Part shown: in pieces, positions 1 to 9,135 of the stretch
Layout of the letters: each line of letters opens with the position of its first letter
Numbering within the stretch: position 1 is the first letter of the stretch
Assembly: GCF_003284925.1 (NCBI RefSeq)
Contig: NZ_QMEX01000008.1
Location: 16,292 to 80,291 of the forward strand
Direction of reading: 5' to 3'
From: Mycolicibacter senuensis
GTDB taxonomy: Bacteria; Actinomycetota; Actinomycetes; Mycobacteriales; Mycobacteriaceae
Length of the DNA: 64,000 bases
Program-made: the position numbers and the translations under genes
Notes under the pieces: generated by a model
What the model saw: the letters and a program-made list of their open reading frames with translations, nothing else
Told to the model about the DNA's origin: nothing
Database searches by the model: none

Positions 1-2
1 CG

Positions 3-2555
3 GCGCCACCGGTAAAGCGCCGCCGCGGCGGGCCGCGCGGGCCGGTGTTCCTGGGCGCCAACATCGTGGTGCTGGTCTGGCTGGCCGTCTCGGTGGCGTT
101 GCTGATCGGCCACAACGCCATCGCGCACCCGATCTGGCTGCCGATGCATGCGCTGCTGCTCGGCGCGGCCACCAACGCGATCGTGATCTGGTCGGGACAC
201 TTCACCACGACGCTGTGCCGGGTCCCCGATCCGCCGCACTGGCACCTGGTGGCCAAACTCGCCGTGCTCAATACGGGCGTGATCGCCGCCCTGGCGGGTG
301 TCGCCTGGAACGCCGGGGCGCTGACCGGCGTCGGCGGCGCCGTCGTGGCCGTCGTCGGCGTCGCTCACGGCGCGGAGTTGATCGCGATGAAGAAGTCGGC
401 GCTCTCGGCGCGCTTCGACTATCTCGTCGGCTTCTATCTGGCAGCCATCGTCGCCCTGTTGATCGGATCGGCGGCCGGCGCCACCATGGCCTTCGGCGTT
501 GCCCGGTGGTATGCGCGGTTGTGGACGACCCACGTGCACGTGATGCTCTACGGCTGGATCGGACTGACCGTGGTGGGCACGCTGTTCACGCTGTGGCCCA
601 CCACGATCCGCGAGAAGATCACCCCGCGCAGCTTCGCGATGGCCCGTCGTGCGCTGCCGACCCTGACGGCTGGTTTGGCGATCGCCACGGCGGGCCTGCT
701 CGCCGACAGCTGGTGGCTGGCGGCGGCAGGTCTGGCGGGTTACGCGATCGGCGCCGGTCTGGCGATCGTCGGCCTGTGGCCGGGACGAAGCTTCACCGGC
801 CCGGCGGCCTGGATGCTGGTCGGTGCGACCGGCTGGCTCGGGGCGGCCGTCGTGACGGAGGTGGTCGCGCTGATCGCGGGCCGCTCCGTCGATGTGCTGC
901 CCGCATTCGTCGAGCACACCCTGCTGCCGCTGCTGGCGGTGGGTTTCGTCGCTCAGATCCTGCTCGGTGCGCTCAGTCAGCTGCTGCCGATCCTGGTGGC
1001 CCACGGCCCGCCGATTCGTAAGGCCGTCATCGCCTACCTGGATCAGGGCTGGCAGGTGCGGGTGGTCGCGATCAACGTCGCCGTGCCGCTGGTGGCCGGG
1101 CCGTGGCGCGGGCCGTTGCCCATCGTCGGCTGGGTGTTGGCCGCCGTCGCGGTGGCCAGTTTCGTGCTGCTGGCGCTGCGACTGGCGCTGCCGGTGGCGC
1201 TGCGCGGACCGATCGACGTCGAGGCGATCAAGCCGCACTCCGCTGCGGTGACCGGGGCGGTCGCGGTGGCTGCGGTGGCCGCGGTCGCATCGGCGCTGAC
1301 ACTGGGGGCGCCGGCCGCCTCGGAAGTGGCTGACGTCGCCGGTGAGGCACATACGGTCGAGGTGACGCTGAACAACATGCGGTTCTCCCCGGATGTGCTC
1401 GAGGTGGCGGCCGGAACCCGACTGGTGCTGCGGGTCACCAACATCGACGGGCTGCCGCATGACCTGCACGTCGACACCGGCGAGCACACGCCGCGGCTGA
1501 GCCGCGGCCAGACCGCGGTGCTCGACCTCGGGGTGATCCGCCAAGACCATGACGTTTGGTGCGACGTGCCCGGCCACCGGGCCGCCGGGATGACGATGAC
1601 AATCCGCGCCGTCGGCGGCGTGCCACGCCACCAGCACACCGTCGGTGACCACGGTGGGGGAGTTCCCGCGCCGGAAACGCTGGACCTGGCCGCCGACCCG
1701 TCGCCGGGATGGCGCCCGTACGACGCGGTGCTGGCGCCGGCAACACCCGGCGTGCACCGGGTGGAGCTGCGCGCCGTGGACCGCGAACTCGAAGTCGCGC
1801 CCGGCCGCCGCGAGATCCGCTGGACCTTCGGCGGTAGCGAGCCGGCCCCCACATTGCACGGCCGGGTGGGGGACACCTTCGAGATCACCTTGATCAACGA
1901 CTCCAGCATGGGCCACGGGATCGACTTTCACGCCGGGGCGCTAGCACCCGACCAGCCGATGCGCACGCTGGAGCCGGGGGAGCGGCTGGTCTACCGGTTC
2001 ACCGCGCGACGGGCCGGCGCCTGGCTGTATCACTGCAGCACCCCGCCGATGACGCTGCACATCGCCAACGGCATGTATGGCGCGGTGATCATCGACCCGC
2101 CCGGGCTGCCGGCCGTGGACCGGGAATACGCCCTGGTCGGCGCGCAGCTCTATGCCGCAGCGCCCGATGCCGACGCCAAGACGACCGCGATCCGGGCCGG
2201 ACAGCCCGACGGTTGGATGTTCAACGGCACCGCGGCCCAGTACATGCACGCCCCGCTGCCGGCGCGCGCCGGTGAACGGGTGCGGGTCTGGGTGGTCAAC
2301 GCCGGGCCCGGCGACACGATCGCCTTCCACATCGTCGGCACCCAGTTCGACACCGTCTACAAAGAGGGTGCCTGGCTGCTGCGGCCCGGCGACCCCTCGG
2401 CCCCGGCCGGCGGCTCCCAGGTGCTGGACCTGGCGACCGCCCAGGGCGGTTTCGTCGAGCTGACCTTCCCTGAAGCGGGGCATTACCCGTTCATGGACCA
2501 CGACATGCGGCACGCCGAGAACGGCGCCCACGGCATCTTCGAGGTCACGGATTAG
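3..2555 (+). CDS. Membrane-anchored cupredoxin/NirK-type copper nitrite reductase fusion (5' partial)
   Basis: The reading frame is open to the left window edge. A GTG at 45 is an internal option, but the true start probably lies upstream. Residues are numbered from that GTG. About residues 1-415 are hydrophobic membrane helices with several His residues. Residues about 433-530 form a cupredoxin with type-1 copper ligands (LPHDLH, then WCDVPGHRAAGM). Residues about 580-836 resemble the two-domain copper nitrite reductase NirK: GHGIDFH, then YHC...H...M, then FHIVG and FMDHDM, which line up with type-1 and type-2 copper ligands and the catalytic Asp and His. Known for the family: NirK reduces nitrite to NO. 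Inferred: a self-contained membrane-tethered reductase with its own electron-donor domain. It could also be a general multicopper oxidase. The stop lies 14 nt from the convergent TetR gene. Confidence 0.85.
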   Translation, partial: APPVKRRRGGPRGPVFLGANIVVLVWLAVSVALLIGHNAIAHPIWLPMHALLLGAATNAIVIWSGHFTTTLCRVPDPPHWHLVAKLAVLNTGVIAALAGVAWNAGALTGVGGAVVAVVGVAHGAELIAMKKSALSARFDYLVGFYLAAIVALLIGSAAGATMAFGVARWYARLWTTHVHVMLYGWIGLTVVGTLFTLWPTTIREKITPRSFAMARRALPTLTAGLAIATAGLLADSWWLAAAGLAGYAIGAGLAIVGLWPGRSFTGPAAWMLVGATGWLGAAVVTEVVALIAGRSVDVLPAFVEHTLLPLLAVGFVAQILLGALSQLLPILVAHGPPIRKAVIAYLDQGWQVRVVAINVAVPLVAGPWRGPLPIVGWVLAAVAVASFVLLALRLALPVALRGPIDVEAIKPHSAAVTGAVAVAAVAAVASALTLGAPAASEVADVAGEAHTVEVTLNNMRFSPDVLEVAAGTRLVLRVTNIDGLPHDLHVDTGEHTPRLSRGQTAVLDLGVIRQDHDVWCDVPGHRAAGMTMTIRAVGGVPRHQHTVGDHGGGVPAPETLDLAADPSPGWRPYDAVLAPATPGVHRVELRAVDRELEVAPGRREIRWTFGGSEPAPTLHGRVGDTFEITLINDSSMGHGIDFHAGALAPDQPMRTLEPGERLVYRFTARRAGAWLYHCSTPPMTLHIANGMYGAVIIDPPGLPAVDREYALVGAQLYAAAPDADAKTTAIRAGQPDGWMFNGTAAQYMHAPLPARAGERVRVWVVNAGPGDTIAFHIVGTQFDTVYKEGAWLLRPGDPSAPAGGSQVLDLATAQGGFVELTFPEAGHYPFMDHDMRHAENGAHGIFEVTD

Positions 2556-2569
2556 TCGGAACGCGTCAT

Positions 2570-3205
2570 TTACGGTGTGGCAGTTCTGATTCCGGCTAGC
2601 AGCAGTTCCAGGGCTCCGGCGAAGTCGTCGGCCGGCGTCGAGCGTTGACTGACTTTGCTGAGCGCAGCAATGCGGCGGTGTTCGTCGCCGGCCAACGCAC
2701 CGATGTAGCCGGCGGCCTCGCGCTGTTGCTGGTCGCGATCCCCACCGGCCGACCTCGCGGGCAATTCGACCTGCGCACTGCCCATCACCAGGCTCAACAC
2801 CGCCCGAAAAGCCGTGAGGAGGGGTCCATCGGCCAGCTTGCCGCGGCTCAGCGCTTCGATGAGGCTTTCGGCGACAACATAGCTCGACGACGACATGGTC
2901 CGGCGGGTGAGCACCAAGGGGATTGCGTTGGGGTGATTGTGGACCGCCTGCCACATGGCCGTCGCGATCGACCGGACGTCATCGACCCAGTCGTCGCTCG
3001 CCGGCGGGACTTCGACGTCGGCAATCACTGCCTCGGCAACGAGGGCTTCGAGTTCATCGCGGTTTTGCACATAGTTGTAGAGCGTCATCGGTCCGGTACT
3101 CAGTGCGGCCGCAAGCGATCGCATGCTCAAGCCGGATAGACCCTCGAGGTCGACGATTCGCAGGGCGGCCGCCTGAATCTCGGCCACGGTGAATCGCGCT
3201 CGCAT
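2570..3205 (-). CDS. TetR-family transcriptional repressor
   Basis: A 211-residue protein. The N-terminal helix-turn-helix lies around residues 5-48, with SMRSLAAALSTGPMTLYNYV as the recognition region; the C-terminal part resembles the tetracycline-repressor-type ligand/dimer domain. I chose the ATG at 3205 because a GGAGGTGG ribosome site precedes it. A longer upstream reading frame would run through the operator repeats. It is divergent from a hydrolase gene with two identical palindromes between them, so self-repression and control of the hydrolase operon are likely. The ligand is unknown. Confidence 0.9.
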   Translation of the reverse strand: MRARFTVAEIQAAALRIVDLEGLSGLSMRSLAAALSTGPMTLYNYVQNRDELEALVAEAVIADVEVPPASDDWVDDVRSIATAMWQAVHNHPNAIPLVLTRRTMSSSSYVVAESLIEALSRGKLADGPLLTAFRAVLSLVMGSAQVELPARSAGGDRDQQQREAAGYIGALAGDEHRRIAALSKVSQRSTPADDFAGALELLLAGIRTATP

Positions 3206-3220
3206 GACCACCTCCACTTG

Positions 3221-3261
3221 ACACGTACAACGTACGTAATATACAACACGTACAACGTACG
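3221..3261. promoter_or_regulatory. Tandem palindromic operators of the TetR regulator
   Basis: The 16-mer ACACGTACAACGTACG occurs twice, beginning at 3221 and 3246. Each copy contains CGTAC-AAC-GTACG, a perfect 5-bp inverted repeat with a 3-bp centre. The copies are 25 bp apart and fill the space between the divergent start codons. This suits binding of TetR dimers controlling both directions. Confidence 0.75.
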
Positions 3262-3275
3262 CATTGGAGAATCGC

Positions 3276-4175
3276 ATGCCGTTAGCCACAACCAGGACCG
3301 AATTCGACTCGCATGGCACCCGCTGTGCCGCATGGTTGACGTTGCCCCGCGCGCCCGGCCCGCATCCGGTGATCGTTCTGGCGCACGGGTTCGGGGCCAA
3401 TCACACGATGTCGATGGCCCAATACGAGCAGCACTTTGCCCGGGCGGACATCGCCACTCTGGCGTTCGACTATCGCCACACGGGGGAATCCGGCGGTCTG
3501 CCACGGCAACGCCTCAGCCTGCGTCGGCACCGGGAGGACATCTCGGCGGCACTGGACTTCGCGCGCAACGTTCCAGAACTCGACCACACTCGAATGGCTC
3601 TGTGGGGCACCAGTCTCGGCGCGATGCACGTCCTGAAGGTCGCCGCGGTTCGCGATGATCTGGCCGCCGTGGTAGTGCAGTGCCCCATCGTCGATGGCTT
3701 CGCGACGGTTCGCCGGTTCGGGTTCGGCGCAGCTCTGCGGCTCGGGCCTGCCATCCTCGCGGACGCCGTCCGACGGCTACTCAATGCCACACCGCACTAT
3801 GTGCCGATTGTCGGCCCGCCGGGCAGCTCAGCGGCGGTGACCGTGGCAGGTGCACAGGACGGTTGGAACGGGGTGGTCTCGCCGGGCGGGTCGTTCGACA
3901 ACCGGGTCGGGGCGTCCGACGTGCTCGGGATCGCAGTCACCAGCGCACTACGGTCTGCCGGCGGCATCGCGGCGCCCTTGCTGGTGTGCGTGTCCCAGCG
4001 TGAGACGTTGATGGACCCGCGGCATGCGGTCGCCGTGGCGCGGCGAGCTCCACTTGGTGCGGCCCGTCACTACGACAGTGACCATTTCGACGTGTACCAC
4101 CAACCGCTACTCGACACCGTGCTCGCTGACCAGACCGACTTTCTGCGGAGGAACCTCGATGTATCCAACGCGTGA
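3276..4175 (+). CDS. Alpha/beta-hydrolase family protein
   Basis: A 299-residue alpha/beta hydrolase. The oxyanion-hole motif HGFG is at about 37-40, the nucleophile elbow GTSLG puts the catalytic Ser at 113, and DSDHFDVY near the C-terminus holds the likely catalytic His. The ATG at 3276 follows GGAGA; an upstream TTG at 3264 would overlap the operator. The gene lies directly downstream of the palindromes and overlaps the next gene by 17 nt, so the two are translationally coupled. Substrate unknown; an ester or C-C bond hydrolase acting on a compound sensed by the TetR protein is inference. Confidence 0.85.
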   Translation: MPLATTRTEFDSHGTRCAAWLTLPRAPGPHPVIVLAHGFGANHTMSMAQYEQHFARADIATLAFDYRHTGESGGLPRQRLSLRRHREDISAALDFARNVPELDHTRMALWGTSLGAMHVLKVAAVRDDLAAVVVQCPIVDGFATVRRFGFGAALRLGPAILADAVRRLLNATPHYVPIVGPPGSSAAVTVAGAQDGWNGVVSPGGSFDNRVGASDVLGIAVTSALRSAGGIAAPLLVCVSQRETLMDPRHAVAVARRAPLGAARHYDSDHFDVYHQPLLDTVLADQTDFLRRNLDVSNA

Positions 4176-4815
4176 GTTGCTCTTTGACCACGACATTCGG
4201 TTCTTGGCGGCGGTTCGGGAGTTGTCGGCGACGGATTGGGCGCAACCGAGCCTGTGCTCGCAGTGGACCAACCACGATGTGCTGGCGCACCTGGCTATGG
4301 GCTACCGGGCCTCCACCGTGCGGATGGCTGTCGAAATGGGACGACACGGCGGGTCGTTCGACCGTGCTAACGCGGCGCTGGCGCAACGGCTCGCTCGGCG
4401 GCGGTCCCCAGCGGAGTTGATCCAGGACTTTGCCGCCGGGATGGCGGCGCCACGTGGCCTCGGCCGAGTCTTCCCGCGGCGTCTTCTGCTGGGGGATCAC
4501 GTGATTCATGAGCTGGATATCCGCTTCGGGCTCGGGCTGAAGTCAACGGCCGGATTGCCCCAGCTGGCGGCGGTGCTCCACACACAGGTGCAGATACCGA
4601 ACCCGTTCATTCCTTCGCGTTCCTGGACCCGCGGCTTGTCGTTGCACGCTGTCGACCTCGACTGGCATAACGGCGACGGGCCCCCGGTCACCGGTACAGC
4701 AGCGCACCTGGCCTCGGTACTCGCGGGTCGGCCCTGGGCGCTGAGGCACCTCAGCGGCGACGGAGTCGACGTGTTACGGCGTCGCTTGGGTGCCCCGGCT
4801 GCTCCAAACAGCTGA
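4159..4815 (+). CDS. Maleylpyruvate-isomerase-family (DinB-like) mycothiol-dependent enzyme
   Basis: A 218-residue protein resembling the MDMPI/DinB four-helix family. The N-terminal pattern with SLCSQWTNHDVLAHLAMG and the later GDHVIHELDIR supply the conserved His residues expected for metal binding. The start is ATG 4159, preceded by CGGAGG, inside the end of the hydrolase gene. Family members use mycothiol as cofactor for isomerisation or thiol transfer. Inferred: it works with the co-transcribed hydrolase on a small organic compound. The exact reaction cannot be read from sequence. Confidence 0.75.
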   Translation: MYPTRELLFDHDIRFLAAVRELSATDWAQPSLCSQWTNHDVLAHLAMGYRASTVRMAVEMGRHGGSFDRANAALAQRLARRRSPAELIQDFAAGMAAPRGLGRVFPRRLLLGDHVIHELDIRFGLGLKSTAGLPQLAAVLHTQVQIPNPFIPSRSWTRGLSLHAVDLDWHNGDGPPVTGTAAHLASVLAGRPWALRHLSGDGVDVLRRRLGAPAAPNS

Positions 4816-4870
4816 ACCCCTACCTGGTGACGCGGTTTGGAACGGCGATCAACCGGTAGCCAGCTGGCCA

Positions 4871-5536
4871 TCACGGTCTGCGGTAGCGCGTCAAGTAGGA
4901 AGGCAGTGAGATCCCCGGGTCGAGGTCGTCGGCCGGTTCGGGCGATCCGGCGGCCATGGCCAACGGGACGACCCCGGCCCAGTACGGCAGTGTGAGGTCT
5001 TCGGGATCGTCGACCGGACCGCCGGTGCGCACCTTCGCGGAGACTTCGACCATGTCGAGCGCCAGCACGGCGGTCATGGCCAGCTCACGTTCGTTCGGGG
5101 GTCGGCTGTCGGCGGCGCGGCCAGACGCGGCATGGTCGACGAGGGCGGCCAGCGCTTCGCGCTTCTCGCCGCTATCAGCGACCAGCCGCGCCGCGCCCCG
5201 GACGATCACGGAGCGATAGGCCAGCGAGTGGTGCAATGCCGAGCGGGCCAGCACCAAGCCGTCGATCAGCGTGACGGTGACGCAGACCGGCAAGCCGGCC
5301 GGCGCTTTCGCGGCTGCCAGCATCGGGCCGCTTCCGGTGGAGCCGTGCAGATAGAGGACCTCGCCGTGCCGAGCGTGGGTAGTGGGCAGCACCACCGGGG
5401 AACCCTCGCTGAGGTAGCCGAGGTGACAGATCAGCGCCTCATCGAGGATGCGGTGGACGGTTTCGCTGTCATAGCGCGCCCGTTCCCGGTATCTGGTGGG
5501 CGTGGTGCGAGCCGTGGGTGCATAAGACCGAGCCAT
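4871..5536 (-). CDS. Pyridoxamine 5'-phosphate oxidase family (FMN-binding) protein
   Basis: A 221-residue split-beta-barrel flavoprotein of the PNPOx/NimA-like type (ICHLGYLSEGSPVVLPTTHARHGEVLYLHG). The family binds FMN and includes PNP oxidases, nitroimidazole reductases and F420-dependent reductases. ATG 5536 is chosen because GAAAGG precedes it; a GTG directly upstream at 5539 is possible. The gene is divergent from a MocR/PdxR-type regulator, a common arrangement for genes of vitamin B6 metabolism or detoxification. A role in B6 handling is inferred from that neighbour only. Confidence 0.8.
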   Translation of the reverse strand: MARSYAPTARTTPTRYRERARYDSETVHRILDEALICHLGYLSEGSPVVLPTTHARHGEVLYLHGSTGSGPMLAAAKAPAGLPVCVTVTLIDGLVLARSALHHSLAYRSVIVRGAARLVADSGEKREALAALVDHAASGRAADSRPPNERELAMTAVLALDMVEVSAKVRTGGPVDDPEDLTLPYWAGVVPLAMAAGSPEPADDLDPGISLPSYLTRYRRP

Positions 5537-5554
5537 CACGGTTGCCTTTCAATA

Positions 5555-5568
5555 ATGTAATAGTACAT
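5555..5568. promoter_or_regulatory. AT-rich palindrome in the MocR/PNPOx divergent promoter
   Basis: ATGTA-ATAG-TACAT is a perfect 5-bp inverted repeat with a 4-bp centre in an unusually AT-rich 40-bp interval between divergent starts. A related GGTACAATA follows at the start of the regulator gene. It probably combines overlapping -10 elements with regulator sites. Confidence 0.45.
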
Positions 5569-5578
5569 ACTGAAATAT

Positions 5579-6901
5579 GTGACGGTACAATATCCTATTG
5601 CCGGGGTGGGTGCCGAGTCGATAGCCGCCAGCATCGAAGCGGGCATCTCCGACGGCCTGCTGGCACCGGGATCTGCGTTACCGTCGATCCGCGACCTGGC
5701 CGTTCAGCTCGCCGTGAACCCCAACACAGTCGCCGCCGCCTACCGGTTACTGCGCGACCGCGGGGCCGTCGAAACCGCCGGGCGGCGGGGAACGCGGGTA
5801 CGGGCTCGGCCGGCGACGACACCACGGTCGCTGCGCGGGCTCACGGTCCCCGCCGGCGTCCGCGACCTCTCAACCGGCAACCCGAACCCGGCGCTGCTCC
5901 CGATCGCCACCGCCAGGCTGTCGCCGCCCGCGACGCCGGTGCTCTACGGGCAGCCATCCGTCTCACCGGAGTTGGCCGACTACGCTCGGGCCACCCTGGC
6001 CGCCGACGGGGTGGCGGCCGAGCATCTCGCGGTGACATCAGGTGCCCTCGATGCGATCGAGCGGGTACTGGCGGCTCACCTGCGTCCCGGAGACCGGGTG
6101 GCCGTCGAGGACCCCGGGTGGGCTAACCTGCTGGACCTGCTCGGGGCGCTGGGGCTGGTTGTGGAGCCGGTCGGCGTCGACGGCGACGGACCACTGGTCG
6201 CCGACCTGGCGCGGGCGTTGCGCCGCCGAGTACGGGCGGTGGTGGTGACCAGCCGCGCCCAAAACCCCACCGGCGGCGCGATCTCGGCGGTGCGTGCCGA
6301 TGCGTTACGCACCGTGCTGGCTGAAGCCGGCAACGAGGTGCTGCTGATCGAAGACGACCACTGCGCCGGCGTGGCGGGGGTGGGACTGCACCCGCTCGCC
6401 GGGGCCGTGCGGGACTGGGCGTTCGTGCGGTCCGCGGCCAAGGCCTACGGCCCGGACCTGCGGCTGGCACTTTTGGCGGGGGACCGTCGCACGATCGAGC
6501 GGGTGCACGGCAGGCAGCGGCTCGGACCGGGCTGGGTCAGCCATCTGCTGCAGGACGCCGCTGTCGGCATGTGGCGCCACAAGGCAGCCACGCGGCTGGT
6601 GGCCGACGCCGAAGCCGTCTACACCGACCGGCGCACCCGGCTGTGCGCGGCGCTGGCGGATCGCGGCCTGGCGTCCCACGGCCGCTCGGGGCTCAACGTG
6701 TGGATCCCGGTACCCGACGAGTCGGCGGCGATCACGCGGTTGTTCGCCGCGGGCTGGGCCGCGGCCCCGGGCAGCCGGTTCCGAATCGGCAGCTCGCCGG
6801 GAATTCGCATCACCATCGCCGATCTCGCCGCCGCCGAGATCGAACCGCTCGCCGATGCCCTAGCCGATTCGGTGGGTGGCGCCGGATACGCCAGCGTCTG
6901 A
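5579..6901 (+). CDS. MocR/PdxR-type GntR-HTH aminotransferase-fold regulator
   Basis: A 440-residue fusion. Residues about 1-75 are a GntR winged helix (SALPSIRDLAVQLAVNPNTVAAAYR). The rest is an aminotransferase class-I fold with NPTGG near residue 228 and the PLP Schiff-base lysine in VRSAAKAYG at about residue 288. MocR proteins use PLP as an effector and usually control a divergent gene. The GTG start at 5579 has almost no leader. The divergent PNPOx-family gene is the likely target. A PdxR role activating PLP synthesis is possible, but no pdxS/pdxT is in the window. Confidence 0.85.
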   Translation: MTVQYPIAGVGAESIAASIEAGISDGLLAPGSALPSIRDLAVQLAVNPNTVAAAYRLLRDRGAVETAGRRGTRVRARPATTPRSLRGLTVPAGVRDLSTGNPNPALLPIATARLSPPATPVLYGQPSVSPELADYARATLAADGVAAEHLAVTSGALDAIERVLAAHLRPGDRVAVEDPGWANLLDLLGALGLVVEPVGVDGDGPLVADLARALRRRVRAVVVTSRAQNPTGGAISAVRADALRTVLAEAGNEVLLIEDDHCAGVAGVGLHPLAGAVRDWAFVRSAAKAYGPDLRLALLAGDRRTIERVHGRQRLGPGWVSHLLQDAAVGMWRHKAATRLVADAEAVYTDRRTRLCAALADRGLASHGRSGLNVWIPVPDESAAITRLFAAGWAAAPGSRFRIGSSPGIRITIADLAAAEIEPLADALADSVGGAGYASV

Positions 6902-6959
6902 CGAGCCGACACGTCAACGCCGGGGCGTGCGATGAACCAGGGCGGCCGATCTTCGCTGG

Positions 6960-6986
6960 CATAATGAGAGCAGCGTCACAAGGAGG
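6960..6986 (+). promoter_or_regulatory. -10 element and ribosome site of the bkd operon
   Basis: CATAAT at 6960-6965 resembles a sigma-A -10 hexamer, and AAGGAGG ending at 6986 is a near-perfect ribosome site 5 nt before the bkdA ATG. No convincing -35 is visible. Confidence 0.5.
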
Positions 6987-6991
6987 CTCGC

Positions 6992-8086
6992 ATGGGCCAG
7001 CTGCCAGGCATCACCGGTCCCCAGGTCGCCCTCGAACCTGTGCAGCTGATCGGGCCCGACGGCGCACCGACGGCGGAGAATCGCTACAGCCGGGACCTGC
7101 CCGAGGAAACGCTGTGCTGGCTCTACGAACTGCTGGTGCTCACCCGCGAGCTCGACACCGAGCTGGTCAACTTGCAGCGCCAAGGGGAGCTGGCGTTGTA
7201 CGCCTCCTGCCACGGACAGGAGGCGGCTCAGATCGGCGCCACCGCCTGCCTGCGCAAGACCGACTGGCTGTTCCCGCAGTACCGCGAGCTGGGAGTGTTC
7301 GTCGCCCGGGGAATCCCGGCATGGAACGTGGCGGCCGCCTGGCGCGGAACATGGAACGGCGGACTGGAATTCACCGCGAAATGCTGTGCGCCGATCTCGG
7401 TTCCAATCGGCACCCAGGCGCTGCACGCTGTGGGTGCCGCGATGGGCGCGCAACGCCTCGGCGAGGACTCGGTCACCGTCGCGTTCGTCGGCGACGGTGC
7501 CACCAGCGAGGGAGACGTCCATGAGGCGCTGAACTTCGCCGCGGTGTTCGGCGCCCCATGCGTGTTCTATGTGCAGAACAACCAGTGGGCGATCTCGGTG
7601 CCGCTGCATCGGCAGACCGCCGCTCCGTCGCTGGCGCACAAGGCGATCGGCTACGGGATGCCCGGCATCCGGGTGGACGGCAACGATCCGTTGGCCTGTT
7701 ATGCGGTGATGGCCGAAGCGGCCGAGCGGGCCCGCGCCGGCGGGGGCCCCACCCTGGTCGAGGCCGTCACCTACCGGCTCGGCCCGCACACCACCTCCGA
7801 CGATCCGACGCGCTACCGCAGCAGCGCCGAACTCGAGGGCTGGAGGGTGCTCGACCCGATCCCGCGTTACCGCAACTATTTGCGCAACGCCGGCGTATGG
7901 ACGCAGCGCCTCGAGGACCGGGTCGCGGCCCGGGCGCAGCGGCTGCGCACCGAGTTGCGGGACGCGACGGTCGGTGCGACCGATTTCGACGTCGACGAGG
8001 TGTTCGCCACGGTGTTCGCCGATCTCACCCCGGAGCTGCAGCAGCAGCGCCGCGCGCTGCGTGCCGAGCTGGCGACGGAGCGCTGA
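6992..8086 (+). CDS. bkdA: Branched-chain 2-oxoacid dehydrogenase E1 alpha subunit
   Basis: A 364-residue protein that forms the thiamine-diphosphate E1 component with the next gene product. E1 decarboxylates the 2-oxo acids of Leu, Ile and Val and transfers the acyl group to lipoyl-E2. The ThDP motif runs from about residue 168 (GDGATSEGDVHEALNFAAVF) to the VQNN end, and the conserved YRLGPHTTSDDPTRYR C-terminal region is present. It matches the M. tuberculosis Rv2497c gene (once called pdhA) in length and context. The ATG follows AAGGAGG. The stop overlaps the bkdB start (TGATG). Confidence 0.95.
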   Translation: MGQLPGITGPQVALEPVQLIGPDGAPTAENRYSRDLPEETLCWLYELLVLTRELDTELVNLQRQGELALYASCHGQEAAQIGATACLRKTDWLFPQYRELGVFVARGIPAWNVAAAWRGTWNGGLEFTAKCCAPISVPIGTQALHAVGAAMGAQRLGEDSVTVAFVGDGATSEGDVHEALNFAAVFGAPCVFYVQNNQWAISVPLHRQTAAPSLAHKAIGYGMPGIRVDGNDPLACYAVMAEAAERARAGGGPTLVEAVTYRLGPHTTSDDPTRYRSSAELEGWRVLDPIPRYRNYLRNAGVWTQRLEDRVAARAQRLRTELRDATVGATDFDVDEVFATVFADLTPELQQQRRALRAELATER

Positions 8087-9135
8087 TGACCCAGATCCTT
8101 GAGCCGCCCACCCGCTCGCCGGCCACGGCCCCGACGACCGGGCCGAATCCGGGCATCGAGCACCTGACCATGGTGGCCGCGCTCAACCGGGCGCTACGTG
8201 ACGCGATGGACGCCGATCGCAAGGTGCTGGTGTTCGGTACCGACGTCGGGGTGCAGGGCGGCGTGTTCCGGGTGACCGAAGGCCTGGCCGAAACCTTCGG
8301 CGAGCAACGCTGTTTCGATACCCCATTGGCCGAGTCCGCGGTGATCGGGATCGCCGTCGGGCTGGCGGTGCGCGGCTTCGTGCCCGTCCCGGAGATCCAG
8401 TTCGACGGGTTCAGCTACCCCGCGCTGGACCAGATGGTCAGCCACCTGGCCAAATATCGGACCCGGACCCGGGGCGAGATACCGATGCCGGTCACCGTGC
8501 GCATCCCGTCATTCGGTGGAATCGGTGCGGCCGAACACCATTCGGAGTCCACCGAAACCTACTGGGCTCACACCGCGGGGCTGAAGGTGGTGGTTCCCGC
8601 CGATCCGTCGGACGCCTACTGGCTGCTGCGGCATGCCATCTGCGCGCCGGACCCGGTGATCTTCCTGGAGCCGAAGCGCCGGTACTGGGCCCGCGGCGCC
8701 GTCGACACCGCTCGCCCGCAGCCGGGCATCGGTTGTGCCGCGGTGCGCCGGACCGGTGCCGACGTCACCGTGCTGACCTACGGTGGCGGGGTGGCCACGG
8801 CGCTCTCGGCGGCCGAAATCGGTGCGCGGCAACATGGGTGGAGTCTGGAAGTGGTCGACCTGCGGTCCCTGGTCCCGCTCGACTTCGACACCGTTGCGGC
8901 ATCGGTGCGGCGCACCGGCCGATGCGTGGTGCTGCACGAGGGCCCGCGAAATCTCGGCTACGGTGCCGAATTGGCGGCCCGTGTGCAGGAGGAACTGTTC
9001 TACGAACTGGAGGCGCCGGTGTTGCGCGCCACCGGATTCGACACCCCGTACCCGCCGGCCCGGCTGGAGCGGTTGTGGCTTCCGGGACCCGACCGGCTGC
9101 TGGACTGCGTCCAGCGCGTCCTGGAGGCGCCGTGA
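8086..9135 (+). CDS. bkdB: Branched-chain 2-oxoacid dehydrogenase E1 beta subunit
   Basis: A 349-residue transketolase-like beta subunit. It carries [30 protein letters not shown], with the Glu that activates ThDP, and a C-terminal transketolase domain ([30 protein letters not shown]). It pairs with the alpha subunit to make the alpha2beta2 E1. The ATG overlaps the bkdA stop and the end overlaps bkdC by 4 nt (GTGA), so the three subunits are translationally coupled. It corresponds to M. tuberculosis Rv2496c. Confidence 0.95.
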   Translation: MTQILEPPTRSPATAPTTGPNPGIEHLTMVAALNRALRDAMDADRKVLVFGTDVGVQGGVFRVTEGLAETFGEQRCFDTPLAESAVIGIAVGLAVRGFVPVPEIQFDGFSYPALDQMVSHLAKYRTRTRGEIPMPVTVRIPSFGGIGAAEHHSESTETYWAHTAGLKVVVPADPSDAYWLLRHAICAPDPVIFLEPKRRYWARGAVDTARPQPGIGCAAVRRTGADVTVLTYGGGVATALSAAEIGARQHGWSLEVVDLRSLVPLDFDTVAASVRRTGRCVVLHEGPRNLGYGAELAARVQEELFYELEAPVLRATGFDTPYPPARLERLWLPGPDRLLDCVQRVLEAP

